Shown here: one piece after another, positions 1 to 8,935 of the stretch
Position numbering within the stretch: the stretch's first letter is position 1
How the letters are laid out: every line of letters starts with the position of its first letter
DNA from: Nostoc sp. TCL26-01
GTDB lineage: Bacteria > Cyanobacteriota > Cyanobacteriia > Cyanobacteriales > Nostocaceae
NCBI RefSeq assembly: GCF_013393945.1
Contig: NZ_CP040297.1
Location: forward strand, 1,082,001 to 1,146,000
Length of the DNA stretch: 64,000 nt
Direction: 5' to 3'
Made by a program: the position numbers and the translations under genes
The notes under the pieces: generated by a model
Seen by the model: the letters and a program-made list of their open reading frames with translations, nothing else
What the model was told of the DNA's origin: nothing
Databases searched by the model: none

Positions 1-212
1 TTGTGAGTTGATTACCATAGATTCCCGAACCTAAGTGAGATTTTCTTTGAGAACCACAAATTTTTAGTTTAAAAAATTTGTGGGCAGCACGAGCCAAAAA
101 TCAGGCTCAAATTGCCCAAACAGTTTTTTAGTTGTTAAAAACGTTTACATGATTAATGGGCATGATTAAAGTTATTTTCCCTCAAATGCGTATAGGCTTG
201 TATATTGACTAA

Positions 213-398
213 GTTTTTGTTGTACTTCTTGATAGAACATCAGACTCTGGTGAACTAGTCTACAAATACCTTGGCAGTGAGGTCACGCTTTCAGGTTTTC
301 AACGAACTGTGTACAAATGTGCTGCTGTACGGATTTATGGTGATACCTTACAAATTTGGGTTTCAACTCACAAGCGATCGCTTTATCTTTCTGCCTAA
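213..398 (+). pseudogene. Start-less open fragment, probable gene remnant
   Basis: An open frame runs from just after a TAA at 210-212 to a TAA at 396-398. It contains no ATG, GTG or TTG in frame near its beginning. The translation looks protein-like (it includes SGELVYKYLGSEVTLSG and ends in KRSLYLSA) and the frame holds one HIP1 site, so it is probably the 3' remnant of a small gene that lost its start. I do not recognise the family. The rest of 1-510 shows no gene; it is AT-rich, and the last 20 nt carry GGAG-like sequence ahead of the next start. Confidence 0.3.
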
Positions 399-510
399 TT
401 GAGGTTTACTATGCTGAGGGCAATTTTAAGCAAATGTTTTTCCGGGTTGAACCATAGTAGCCAAGCATTCCAGAGTTGCCAACAAGTGTGTAGCGAGGAG
501 GATTAGGCAA

Positions 511-1050
511 ATGAGATCGTGGTTATCCAAATTCGTTCACCGCAAACGCCGTAAATTTCGCGTTTCTCTGGCACAGACGTATCGAGAAATTAGTTCTGCT
601 ACCGTCGATGAACTGTGGCAAAAGGTAGTAGATTTAACAGATGTTTCCTGGCATCCATTATTGAAAAGTACTAACGTCCCCTACGGCTTAGTACCCAAAC
701 CAGGATTAATTTATCAAGCTGTAACTCGCTTTTCCCCTATTCCCATCCAAATTTTTGTCGAACGTGTCAACCCCAGGGAATTACTCAGTATCCGAGTCAT
801 GGCTATCCCTGGGGTAGAAGAACGGGTGACATACCAAGTAGAATCTACAGTCTGCGGTACTTGTTTATCTTACTCAGTGACATTACGTGGTTGGTTATCG
901 CCCCTAATTTGGTCATTTTCTCGCCCTTACGCAGATCGTGTGGCACGTTCTCTAGTGGAAGCAGTCGAAAAAGCCGCATTGCAAGCAGTTTCAGCCAAGA
1001 AGAAGCCGTTTAATGGGATTGGGGATTGGGGATTGGGGATTGGGGATTAG
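511..1050 (+). CDS. SRPBCC-like (polyketide cyclase/START fold) protein
   Basis: A 179-residue soluble protein with a basic N-terminus (residues 1-18). From about residue 25 the spacing resembles SRPBCC ligand-binding proteins: a helix with VDELWQKVVDLTDVSWHP, then alternating strands and a C-terminal amphipathic helix (YADRVARSLVEAVEKAALQ). Proteins of this fold bind hydrophobic ligands; no substrate can be read from the sequence. GAGGAG lies about 10 nt before the ATG. The last 12 residues (rich in G, I, D and W) are encoded by the GGGGATT tandem repeat that begins near 1015, so the original C-terminus probably ended near KKKP and was extended by repeat expansion. The fold is inferred by eye. 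Confidence 0.6.
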   Translation: MRSWLSKFVHRKRRKFRVSLAQTYREISSATVDELWQKVVDLTDVSWHPLLKSTNVPYGLVPKPGLIYQAVTRFSPIPIQIFVERVNPRELLSIRVMAIPGVEERVTYQVESTVCGTCLSYSVTLRGWLSPLIWSFSRPYADRVARSLVEAVEKAALQAVSAKKKPFNGIGDWGLGIGD

Positions 1051-1120
1051 GGGACAAGGGGACAAGGAGAAAATTACTTAATTACTCTTTCCCCCCATCT
1101 CCCACTCTCCCCATCTCTCC
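1015..1120. repeat. Heptamer tandem repeat tract (GGGGATT / GGGGACA type)
   Basis: Four copies of a GGGATTG-like heptamer are followed by GGGGACAAGGGGACAAGG and CCCCATCTC-type runs. This is the short tandemly repeated repetitive (STRR) sequence typical of Nostoc and Anabaena. It overlaps the 3' end of the preceding gene. Confidence 0.85.
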
Positions 1121-1259
1121 ATTTTTAGTTCCTAAAGAAAGTTAAGATTTTATGAGGTGTTAATAAAATATCTTTAAATTCTATTACGCCGATCTTAGAG
1201 GAAACACTAAGCAACTTATTGCTGACATTTTGAATTTTCGTTTTGAATTTTGAATTTTT

Positions 1260-2330
1260 ATGTACGATGTTCTTGATGCCCAATCTGTTTTAGAAGTTTT
1301 GCGACCAGTGCAAGATCCAGAATTGCGGAAAAGTCTGGTAGAACTGAACATGATCCGCAATGTCAAAATTGAGAGTGGTAGGGTGAGTTTCACTTTGGTT
1401 TTGACTACACCGGCTTGTCCGTTGCGGGAATTTATTGTCGAAGATTGCCAAAAAGCGGTGAAAAAGCTACCTGGGGTGATTGATGTGAGTGTGGATGTGA
1501 CAGCAGAAACACCCCAGCAAAAAAATGTACCCGATCGCAACAACGTCCCTGGAGTCAAAAATATTATTGCTATCTCCAGTGGTAAGGGTGGTGTAGGTAA
1601 AAGCACGGTAGCTGTAAATGTGGCTGTGGCTTTGGCGCAAACAGGAGCAAAAGTCGGCTTACTGGATGCGGACATCTACGGGCCCAATGATCCCACAATG
1701 TTAGGGCTAGCTGATGCACAAATTGTCGTGCGTTCCACGGAAAAAGGTGAGGTTCTCGAACCTGCTTTTAATCATGGCGTGAAATTGGTTTCCATGGGCT
1801 TTTTAATTGATCGGGATCAGCCTGTGATTTGGCGGGGGCCAATGTTAAATGGAGTAATTCGCCAATTCCTCTATCAAGTGCAGTGGGGTGAACTTGATTA
1901 TTTAATTGTGGATATGCCTCCAGGCACAGGAGATGCTCAGTTAACCTTAACTCAGGCAGTGCCAATGTCAGGGGCTGTGATTGTCACCACACCGCAAAAT
2001 GTGGCGTTGTTAGATTCGCGTAAAGGTTTGCGGATGTTTCAGCAAATGAACGTGTCTGTTTTGGGAATAGTAGAAAACATGAGTTACTTTATTCCTCCAG
2101 ATATGCCAGGCAAACAGTACGATATCTTTGGTTCCGGTGGCGGCTCTAAAACAGCAGCCGAGTTGGGTGTACCTTTATTAGGCTGTGTACCTTTGGAGAT
2201 TTCCACAAGAATCGGCGGTGACAATGGTGTGCCTATAGTAGTAGCTGATCCTAATTCAGCCTCAGCAAAAGCCTTAAAAGCGATCGCTCTAGCAATTGCA
2301 GGTAAGGTGTCAGTTGCGGCTTTAACATGA
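1260..2330 (+). CDS. mrp: Mrp/ApbC (NBP35-like) P-loop ATPase, Fe-S carrier type
   Basis: A 356-residue protein of the Mrp/NBP35 family, which binds and delivers Fe-S clusters in the cytosol. An N-terminal MIP18/DUF59 domain (about residues 8-85, with TPACPLREF and a second Cys near 63) precedes the deviant Walker A GKGGVGKS (108-115). The switch motifs LDADIYGPNDPTMLG and DMPPGTGD are present. Many family members carry a C-terminal CPxC pair after ENMSYF; here the segment reads ENMSYFIPPDMPGKQYDIFG, with no Cys pair, so cluster bridging by that motif is not possible as written. The ATG directly follows a TTTTGAATT repeat and has no strong Shine-Dalgarno. rodA follows 170 bp downstream on the same strand, separated by repeats. 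Confidence 0.9.
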   Translation: MYDVLDAQSVLEVLRPVQDPELRKSLVELNMIRNVKIESGRVSFTLVLTTPACPLREFIVEDCQKAVKKLPGVIDVSVDVTAETPQQKNVPDRNNVPGVKNIIAISSGKGGVGKSTVAVNVAVALAQTGAKVGLLDADIYGPNDPTMLGLADAQIVVRSTEKGEVLEPAFNHGVKLVSMGFLIDRDQPVIWRGPMLNGVIRQFLYQVQWGELDYLIVDMPPGTGDAQLTLTQAVPMSGAVIVTTPQNVALLDSRKGLRMFQQMNVSVLGIVENMSYFIPPDMPGKQYDIFGSGGGSKTAAELGVPLLGCVPLEISTRIGGDNGVPIVVADPNSASAKALKAIALAIAGKVSVAALT

Positions 2331-2495
2331 GGGAATAGTCAATAGTCATTAGTCATTAGTCAATAGTCAATAGTCAATAGTCATTAGTCATTAGTCAAAA
2401 CTCAGCACTCCCTCACTCCCTCACTCAGCACGGGCTAAACGCCCCGCTTCCGCTAACAGCACTCAGCACTCTCTCACTCACTACTCTATAAAACT
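2331..2495. repeat. STRR tract (TAGTCAT/TAGTCAA and CACTCCC) with embedded palindromic element
   Basis: Tandem TAGTCAATAGTCATT-type heptamers run to about 2397, followed by CAGCACTCCCTCACTCCC. At about 2427-2466 the tract is interrupted by AGCACGGGCTAAACGCCCCG and then CTTCCGCTAACAGCAC. The same composite recurs at about 46578 and 61403. Confidence 0.85.
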
Positions 2496-2502
2496 TACAC
2501 AA

Positions 2503-3819
2503 ATGTTGTTAAAACGATCGCTCCCCAAAATTCGCTGGAAGTCTTGGGTTAAGCCTTGGCAACAGGTCGATTTGCTACTATTTTGTTTGCCTGTAGGAGT
2601 TAGCATTTTTGGCGGTTTGATGATTCTCAGTACAGAACTCAAACAGCCTGTGACAGACTGGTGGTGGCACTGGTTGGTTGCTGGTATCGGTACTTTGATC
2701 GCTTTATTTATTGCTCGCTGTCGTTACGAAAACTTGCTGCAATGGCATTGGATAACTTATGCACTAACAAATCTCAGCCTGATTGCGGTGATGATTGCTG
2801 GGACTAGTGCTAAAGGCGCTCAAAGGTGGATCAGTGTTGCTGGCTTTAATGTCCAGCCTTCTGAATTTGCCAAAGTGGGGATCATCATTACATTAGCAGC
2901 CTTATTACACAAAAGTACGGCGGCTACCTTACCGAATTTTTGCCGGGCTTTAGCCTTCACTGGATTACCTTGGTTGTTGGTATTTGTCCAGCCGGATTTA
3001 GCAACATCACTGGTGTTTGGGGCGATCGTTTTAGGGATGTTGTATTGGGCAAATGCTAACCCTGGTTGGTTAATCCTGTTAATTTCTCCCATAGTCGCAG
3101 CAATTTTGTTTGGTACACACTGGCCGTTATCAGCACCATTAGTCTTATTTAAAGAAATAGCTTTGGGGCCTTTAGGGATAATTTGGTCGTTGGCTATGGG
3201 GATTGTCGGTTGGAAAACTCTCCCTTGGCGACGGTTTGGCATTGCGGGTATTGGTGCTTTCTCGCTGAATATGCTAGGTGGAGAATTAGGAGTATTTGCC
3301 TGGAATCATGTCCTTAAAGACTATCAAAAAGACCGTCTGACCACCTTTCTCCGTCCAGGAGAAAACCTTTTGGGGGCTGGCTACCATCAACACCAATCTC
3401 GAATTGCCATCGGTGCAGGGGAAGTGTGGGGTTGGGGTTTGTTTAAGGGGCCGATGACACAACTGAATTTTGTCCCGGAACAGCACACTGACTTTATTTT
3501 CTCGGCTGTCGGTGAAGAGTTTGGTTTTATCGGCTGTTTAGTCGTTTTATTTGTCTTCTGCTTGATTTGTTGGCGATTACTGCACGTAGCGCAAACAGCC
3601 AAAGATAATTTTGGTTCGCTGTTGGCTATTGGTGTTTTATCAATGATTGTGTTTCAGTTAATCGTCAATGTCGGTATGACTGTGGGTTTAGCACCTGTAG
3701 CCGGTATTCCTCTACCGTGGATGAGTTACGGACGTTCTGCGATGTTGACCAATTTTATTTCTCTAGGAATAGTCGAATCGGTGGCAAATTTCCGTCAACG
3801 ACAGAAGTATTATTTTTGA
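2503..3819 (+). CDS. rodA: RodA, SEDS-family peptidoglycan glycosyltransferase
   Basis: A 438-residue polytopic membrane protein of the SEDS (FtsW/RodA/SpoVE) family, which polymerises lipid II during cell-wall elongation at the plasma membrane. Family signatures are the loop AKGAQRWISVAGFNVQPSEF, the PDLATS motif, the conserved extracellular segment VPEQHTDFIFSAVGEEFGFI and the C-terminal GIPLPWMSYGRSAM. About ten hydrophobic segments are visible, in line with the family. RodA is preferred over FtsW because of overall length and the lack of an extended N-terminal tail, although the two are hard to separate by eye. Repeats on both sides leave promoter and operon status unclear. Confidence 0.88.
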   Translation: MLLKRSLPKIRWKSWVKPWQQVDLLLFCLPVGVSIFGGLMILSTELKQPVTDWWWHWLVAGIGTLIALFIARCRYENLLQWHWITYALTNLSLIAVMIAGTSAKGAQRWISVAGFNVQPSEFAKVGIIITLAALLHKSTAATLPNFCRALAFTGLPWLLVFVQPDLATSLVFGAIVLGMLYWANANPGWLILLISPIVAAILFGTHWPLSAPLVLFKEIALGPLGIIWSLAMGIVGWKTLPWRRFGIAGIGAFSLNMLGGELGVFAWNHVLKDYQKDRLTTFLRPGENLLGAGYHQHQSRIAIGAGEVWGWGLFKGPMTQLNFVPEQHTDFIFSAVGEEFGFIGCLVVLFVFCLICWRLLHVAQTAKDNFGSLLAIGVLSMIVFQLIVNVGMTVGLAPVAGIPLPWMSYGRSAMLTNFISLGIVESVANFRQRQKYYF

Positions 3820-3925
3820 GTCAAGGGTCAATAGTCAATAGTCAATGGTCAATAGTTGAAAAAGCTAGACTAGGGATTGATGATCAGTATTAAGCTATTT
3901 ACAGGAGTAAACAAGGTTAAAAATC

Positions 3926-4123
3926 ATGATTCTACCTGGAGCAACAGTTCGCGTAAAGAATCCGGCAGACACATATTATCGCTACGAAGGACTGGTACAA
4001 CGGGTAACTGACGGTAAAGTCGCTGTTCTATTTGAAGGCGGTAACTGGGATAAACTCATCACCTTTCGCCTATCAGAACTAGAACCTGTAGAAATCACCC
4101 CCGGTAAAAAGAAAGGAAAGTAA
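3926..4123 (+). CDS. ndhS: NdhS, ferredoxin-docking subunit of photosynthetic NDH-1
   Basis: A 65-residue SH3-like protein starting [10 protein letters not shown] and containing [21 protein letters not shown] and [19 protein letters not shown]. This matches the small cyanobacterial NdhS (Ssl0352 type). NdhS sits at the peripheral arm of the thylakoid NDH-1 complex and helps accept electrons from ferredoxin for cyclic electron flow. The length is normal for cyanobacteria and the Lys-rich tail (GKKKGK) is typical. AGGAG at about 3903 is rather far upstream; AAGG at about 3914 may serve instead. It stands alone among repeats. Confidence 0.88.
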   Translation: MILPGATVRVKNPADTYYRYEGLVQRVTDGKVAVLFEGGNWDKLITFRLSELEPVEITPGKKKGK

Positions 4124-4222
4124 ATTAGTCATTGGTCATTGGTCATTAGTTCTGACTGTGATTCAGATCCCCGATTTCTTACAGTAGTTGGGGATCTTGC
4201 AACCCCAACACAAAGACTTCCT

Positions 4223-4283
4223 AATTACGAATTACGAATTACGTAGCTTGCTTCTCGCCTTTGGCGAGTATTACGAATTATAT
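4223..4283. repeat. Small dispersed repeat block directly ahead of a start codon (copy 1)
   Basis: Positions 4231-4280 are identical to 5211-5260. The block consists of ATTACGAATT units around a small palindrome, CTCGCCTTTGGCGAG. It ends 5 nt before the ATG at 4286, so it supplies the 5' leader of that gene. Confidence 0.8.
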
Positions 4284-4285
4284 AA

Positions 4286-4921
4286 ATGCGTCTCCCCTTA
4301 CCACAGTTTAATAGAAGCGATCGCTCTCCTAGCCACATTGCCGAGGTGGTGGAAACTACAACTACTGAATTTTTAGCACAGTGTTTAGAACCAGAAGACT
4401 TAAGCTTTCCATCTATGCCGCCGTTTGGTAGTTGGGTGTGCGCTGTGGATGAAGAGTCAGGTAATCAAGTCTATGCTGTGGTGTATCATGCTACTACAAT
4501 GCCTGTGGATTCTGTGCATAGAGCAGTAGCGATGGGGTTGTCGTTGCAAGATTTGCGCGAAGAACAACCCCAAATATTTGCTATGCTCAAGACAGAATTT
4601 CGAGCAGCGATCGTTGGCTTTGAGGGCGATCGCAAGATGTATCAGTATCTACCACCCCGTCCGCCACAAATCCATCAAGCAGTACACCGTTCCGAACCGG
4701 AAACCATAGTTAAATTTACGGAAGAATTAGATTTTTTGCGGACTTTGCTGTCAATTAACGGCGCACCAGTGGATTCTTTAGCCGCAGCTACTATTCGTGA
4801 AGTCTACCAGTTACGCAAAGCTGACCGTGAATGGTTAATCAAAGCTGGACGCACTCTTAGCATACTCCTAAAAGATGACTACGATCGCCTACGGTTTATT
4901 TTGAGTCAAATCCACCCATAG
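4286..4921 (+). CDS. HAS-barrel-like cyanobacterial protein of unknown role
   Basis: A 211-residue soluble protein. Residues about 40-125 (from SFPSMPPFGSWVCAVDEE through the helix SVHRAVAMGLSLQDLREEQP) resemble the HAS barrel found at the N-terminus of HerA-type ATPases. No P-loop follows. The C-terminal 80 residues are helical and charged (EELDFLRTLLSING, LRKADREWLIKAGRTLSILL). It may be an adaptor or a stand-alone barrel, but no function can be assigned. The ATG lies only 5 nt after a dispersed repeat and has no evident ribosome binding site, so the exact start is uncertain. Confidence 0.6.
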   Translation: MRLPLPQFNRSDRSPSHIAEVVETTTTEFLAQCLEPEDLSFPSMPPFGSWVCAVDEESGNQVYAVVYHATTMPVDSVHRAVAMGLSLQDLREEQPQIFAMLKTEFRAAIVGFEGDRKMYQYLPPRPPQIHQAVHRSEPETIVKFTEELDFLRTLLSINGAPVDSLAAATIREVYQLRKADREWLIKAGRTLSILLKDDYDRLRFILSQIHP

Positions 4922-4962
4922 GTATGGGCATCCGCTTTGATTACTAAACTGATTTGCTTAGT

Positions 4963-5014
4963 GAGGCAATAGGCAATAGGCAATAGGCAATAGGCAATAG
5001 GCAATAGGCAATAG
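4963..5014. repeat. AGGCAAT tandem heptamer array
   Basis: About seven consecutive perfect AGGCAAT units. The rest of 4922-5282 holds a CGTAAGCGTAGGCTACACCAAC-like dispersed repeat near 5050 and the repeat block described next. No gene is seen. Confidence 0.9.
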
Positions 5015-5172
5015 GGTTCTAGAAAATGAATATATACTGAATTTTGTATACGTAAGCGTAGGCTACACCAACAAAAATCTAATCAGAGTACTCTAGTTAA
5101 TTATCATTGATTGCCTAATAAAAGCTAGAGGCTACAGTTTATCTCATGTAATTGGGAATTACCATAACTTGC

Positions 5173-5276
5173 GTAATTACGTAGCTAGCTTCCGCGTAGC
5201 GGTATTACAAATTACGAATTACGTAGCTTGCTTCTCGCCTTTGGCGAGTATTACGAATTACGAATTATATAAGTGC
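5173..5276. repeat. Small dispersed repeat block ahead of the antiporter gene (copy 2)
   Basis: Positions 5211-5260 are identical to 4231-4280. The preceding 40 nt carry a second palindromic unit (GCTAGCTTCCGCGTAGC). Open reading through this repeat creates a spurious 38-residue extension of the downstream antiporter. Confidence 0.8.
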
Positions 5277-5282
5277 GAATTT

Positions 5283-7433
5283 ATGGAACACATATTACCA
5301 GTTCTTGCTCTAGAACCAGCTTCTCAAGTTCTTGGACAGGAACCTATTGTTCCTTTTGCAATTTTATTGATAGTCATTTTAGTTGTACCTATTCTGTTTG
5401 AGAGACTGAGATTACCAGGAATCGTTGGGTTAGTTTTTGCTGGGTTAATATTGGGGTCATCTGGTTGGAATCTCTTACCAGCAGCATCGCCAATGATGAG
5501 ATTGCTATCAGATATTGGTTTAATTTATTTGATGTTTGTTGCCGGTTTAGAGGTTGATATTGAACTAGTACGGCGGCGCAGTAACCGTGCATTGGGTTTT
5601 GGTGGCTTTAGCTTTAGCATTCCTTTTGTTATCGGCACTTTTATTGGCAGAATTTTTAACTTTGGTGGGAATACTTCTATATTATTAGGCTCTTTACTCG
5701 CTGCTCATACCCTTGTGGCATACCCCATTATTAATCGTTTGGGAGTAGTCAGTAATGCAGCTATCACCAGTACAATTGGTGCTACAGTTTTTACCAATGT
5801 TAGCACATTATTAGTATCAACTATTTGTGTTGCCATATCACCAACTGGAGTATTTAATGTAGCCCAAATACTTACTCTATTTGGTTGGTTAATTATTTAT
5901 ACTGCTGTGATTTTAGTCGGGATTGATTGGGCTGGTAAAGAATTTTTTCGCCGTTCAGGAGACGACGAAGGAAATAAGTTTTTATTTGTGATTCTTTCCG
6001 TATTCCTGGCGGCTGTGGTAGCTCAATTTATCGGCATAGAGAAAATTTTAGGAGCATTTTTAGTAGGTTTAGCCGTCAATGAAGCTGTAGGGGAAGGGCC
6101 AGTTAAAGAAAAGGTAGTTTTCATTGGGAATGTTTTATTTATTCCGATTTTTTTCGTTAACTTGGGGTTGCTGATTTATCTACCTAGTTTAATTAATAAT
6201 TTTTATATACTGAAGTTAAGTTTTTTAATTGTTGTCGCCTTAATTGGCAGCAAATTTATTGCTGCATGGTTAGCAAAATTTGTCTATGGCTACAGTTGGC
6301 AAGAAATGTTGATCATCTGGTCGTTATCCATCCCGAAAGTTACGACAACATTAGCCATAACTTTCGTCGGATATCGAACAGGTTTACTATCACTGGCAGT
6401 TTTAACTAGTGTCGTAATTTTAATGTTAGTAACTGCAATATTGGGGCCTTTACTAACTAATCGCACAGCTGTAGCTTTAACTTCTACCCAAGTGACAGAA
6501 CCAGCGACTCTTACCTTATCCCCACAACAGGTAAGAGAAACCCATGATAGTGATTTTACTATTGTTGTCGCCGTTTATAATCCCCAGACTCAGCAATATT
6601 TAGTCGAGATGGCAGCATTACTGGCACGCCAAGCCCAGGGTAAAATTATCCCACTAGCGATCGCTCATGCAGCAGCGCAAATGGATGCACCCCAATTAGA
6701 ATCCTCTGTACAAAGGTGTGAGCGTTTACTCGCCAGAGCCACAACCCAAAGTCAAGCTTTAGGTGTAGAAACAAAACCACTGCTACGAATTGATGATGCT
6801 TTTGCACCGGGAATTAGCAGGGCTGCTAGAGAACAACAGGCTAATTTAATCGTCATGGGTTGGGGTAAACGTACTGGCTTAAGGGCGCGATTATTCGGCA
6901 ATGTCATTGACAGTGTACTTTGGTCTTCCCATTGTCCCGTAGCCGTGACACGTCTGGTAGATTCACCTAACAAAATTCAACGCATCTTAGTCCCAATAGA
7001 AAACTTAATCTCCCCAAGCTTACAGCCTGTGCAATTTGCCCAGATGTTAGCTGAAGCCAATCAAGCGCAAGTGACTGTATTAAATGTATGCGATCGCCGC
7101 ACCAGTTCCAGTAAAATTGCCAGTAGGCGATCGCAACTGTCTGTGATGGTATCTAAGTTAGCTTTGCCAAATCCCCCAGAAATCCAAATTATTGCCCACG
7201 ACAACGTCGCTCAAGCAATCTTGCAAGCCGCACGCCTATATGATTTAGTCGTTTTACCTTTTATACGCAATCAAACGAACCCAAGCGGATTAGCAATCAG
7301 TGATGTCACAACCCAACTAGCCAGACAACTCACCTGCTCCATTATCATGCTAGGCGAACCACAGCACGTACAAACAGACCTCATCACCTCAGAGGATTCT
7401 CATAGTACGGCCATAGTGGGGAATAGTCAATAG
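5283..7433 (+). CDS. CPA2-family cation/proton antiporter with C-terminal Usp-like domains
   Basis: A 716-residue protein starting MEHILPVLALEP; the frame is open further upstream, but that stretch is dispersed repeat. Residues about 20-400 contain 11-12 hydrophobic segments typical of CPA2 exchangers, including GIVGLVFAGLILGSSGWN and LMFVAGLEVDIELVRR. They exchange Na+ or K+ for H+ across the plasma or thylakoid membrane. From about residue 430 the protein is cytosolic and holds two universal-stress-like segments (FTIVVAVYNPQ, then NLIVMGWGKRTG and HCPVAVTR; and IQRILVPIENL with YDLVVLPF). The ion cannot be read from the sequence. The last codons run into a TAGTCAT tract. Confidence 0.8.
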   Translation: MEHILPVLALEPASQVLGQEPIVPFAILLIVILVVPILFERLRLPGIVGLVFAGLILGSSGWNLLPAASPMMRLLSDIGLIYLMFVAGLEVDIELVRRRSNRALGFGGFSFSIPFVIGTFIGRIFNFGGNTSILLGSLLAAHTLVAYPIINRLGVVSNAAITSTIGATVFTNVSTLLVSTICVAISPTGVFNVAQILTLFGWLIIYTAVILVGIDWAGKEFFRRSGDDEGNKFLFVILSVFLAAVVAQFIGIEKILGAFLVGLAVNEAVGEGPVKEKVVFIGNVLFIPIFFVNLGLLIYLPSLINNFYILKLSFLIVVALIGSKFIAAWLAKFVYGYSWQEMLIIWSLSIPKVTTTLAITFVGYRTGLLSLAVLTSVVILMLVTAILGPLLTNRTAVALTSTQVTEPATLTLSPQQVRETHDSDFTIVVAVYNPQTQQYLVEMAALLARQAQGKIIPLAIAHAAAQMDAPQLESSVQRCERLLARATTQSQALGVETKPLLRIDDAFAPGISRAAREQQANLIVMGWGKRTGLRARLFGNVIDSVLWSSHCPVAVTRLVDSPNKIQRILVPIENLISPSLQPVQFAQMLAEANQAQVTVLNVCDRRTSSSKIASRRSQLSVMVSKLALPNPPEIQIIAHDNVAQAILQAARLYDLVVLPFIRNQTNPSGLAISDVTTQLARQLTCSIIMLGEPQHVQTDLITSEDSHSTAIVGNSQ

Positions 7434-7595
7434 TCATTGGTCATTGGTCAATAGTCAATAGTCATTAGTCATTAGTCATTGGGCATTAGTCATTGGTCAT
7501 TAGTCAGCACTCACTCCCTCACTCCCTCACTCCCTACTCCCTCACTCCCTACTCAGCACTCAGCACTCCCCCACTCCCTACTCAGCACTCCTATC
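7425..7595. repeat. STRR tract (TAGTCAT/TGGTCAT and CACTCCC)
   Basis: About twelve TAGTCAT/TGGTCAT heptamers are followed by CACTCCCT and ACTCAGC arrays. From 7596 to 7869 the sequence is AT-rich and non-coding. It probably contains the promoter of the next gene, but no convincing -35/-10 pair stands out. Confidence 0.85.
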
Positions 7596-7869
7596 AAATT
7601 GCTGTGCTACTCTATCAAGACTTTATTTTGTTGAAGATTTGATGAATTCTAGGTTAAAAAGACACAAATATTTAATGATGTTTGTTATTTTGCTAGATGA
7701 ATTAGCCAAAATCTTAAGGAAAATGTAACAAGTAACAATACGTAGTTAAACTAATTTTCTAGAGAAATTTGGAATTACTCATCTTCGTGCTGTATTGTCA
7801 TATCTGAGCTGTGTAGTTTAAAACCGATATCAAAAGCCACTAGTAATATCTGTAAATAACTGGGGAAAT

Positions 7870-8805
7870 ATGAGAATTTTGGTGACTGGCGGTGCGGGGT
7901 TTATTGGTTCCCATCTAATTGACCGACTAATACCTGAAGGACATGAGGTAGTTTGCTTAGACAACTTCTATACAGGTCATAAACGCAACATCCTCAAATG
8001 GATAAATCATCCCAACTTTGAACTCATCCGCCATGACATCACCGAACCAATCCGGTTAGAAGTAGATCAAATTTATCATTTGGCTTGTCCAGCTTCCCCA
8101 GTACACTATCAGTACAACCCAGTCAAAACCGTTAAAACTAACGTTATGGGAACACTGAATATGCTAGGGCTAGCTAAACGTGTCAAAGCTAGATTTTTCT
8201 TAGCTTCAACTAGTGAAGTATACGGTGATCCGGAAGTTCATCCTCAAACAGAAGAGTATCGAGGTAACGTCAATCCTATCGGCATCCGTTCATGTTATGA
8301 CGAAGGGAAAAGAATTGCCGAAACCCTGGCATTTGATTATTACAGACAAAATAAAGTCGATATTCGCGTTGTCCGCATATTTAACACCTACGGGCCAAGG
8401 ATGTTAGAAAACGATGGGCGAGTAGTTAGTAATTTTATAGTTCAGGCTTTGAGAGGTACACCCTTAACTGTATACGGTGATGGTTCACAAACTCGCAGTT
8501 TTTGCTACGTTTCCGACTTAGTGGAAGGATTTATCCGCCTGATGAATAGCGACTATGTCGGGCCAGTGAATTTGGGAAATCCTGGTGAATACACGATTCT
8601 AGAATTAGCTCAAGCTGTGCAAAATTTGATTAATCCCGATGCACAGATCAAGTTCGAGCCGCTACCTGCTGACGATCCCCGTCGTCGTCAACCAGATATC
8701 ACAAAAGCAAAAACCTTGTTAAATTGGGAACCTACCATTCCTCTGCAAGAGGGGTTAAAACTGACAATAGAAGATTTCCGCGATCGCATCAAAACTGCCG
8801 TCTAG
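7870..8805 (+). CDS. uxs: UDP-glucuronate decarboxylase (UDP-xylose synthase), extended SDR
   Basis: A 311-residue short-chain dehydrogenase/reductase. It shows the NAD-binding [10 protein letters not shown] (residues 7-16), the family motif [18 protein letters not shown], the active-site STSEVYGD and the catalytic YxxxK as CYDEGKR. The PASPxHY and RSCYDEGKR motifs separate UDP-glucuronate decarboxylases from 4-epimerases. The reaction turns UDP-glucuronate into UDP-xylose plus CO2 in the cytosol. UDP-glucose dehydrogenase, which makes its substrate, follows on the same strand, so the two form a short sugar-nucleotide pathway. Confidence 0.88.
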   Translation: MRILVTGGAGFIGSHLIDRLIPEGHEVVCLDNFYTGHKRNILKWINHPNFELIRHDITEPIRLEVDQIYHLACPASPVHYQYNPVKTVKTNVMGTLNMLGLAKRVKARFFLASTSEVYGDPEVHPQTEEYRGNVNPIGIRSCYDEGKRIAETLAFDYYRQNKVDIRVVRIFNTYGPRMLENDGRVVSNFIVQALRGTPLTVYGDGSQTRSFCYVSDLVEGFIRLMNSDYVGPVNLGNPGEYTILELAQAVQNLINPDAQIKFEPLPADDPRRRQPDITKAKTLLNWEPTIPLQEGLKLTIEDFRDRIKTAV

Positions 8806-8935
8806 GAGCAGGTTTCCCAGAAACCTGAGCATTACTTTCAGCTACCAGTTGAGAGTAGTGCTACCCCCACGAGTGTAAGTGTTAACTTGACTACTTTTTG
8901 TGTTAAAAATAACCCCAAGTGAGGAGTTAAACAAA

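Noticed and set aside
4188..4376. 62-codon plus-strand ORF
   Set aside because: It runs through a dispersed repeat and overlaps the better-supported HAS-barrel gene in another frame.
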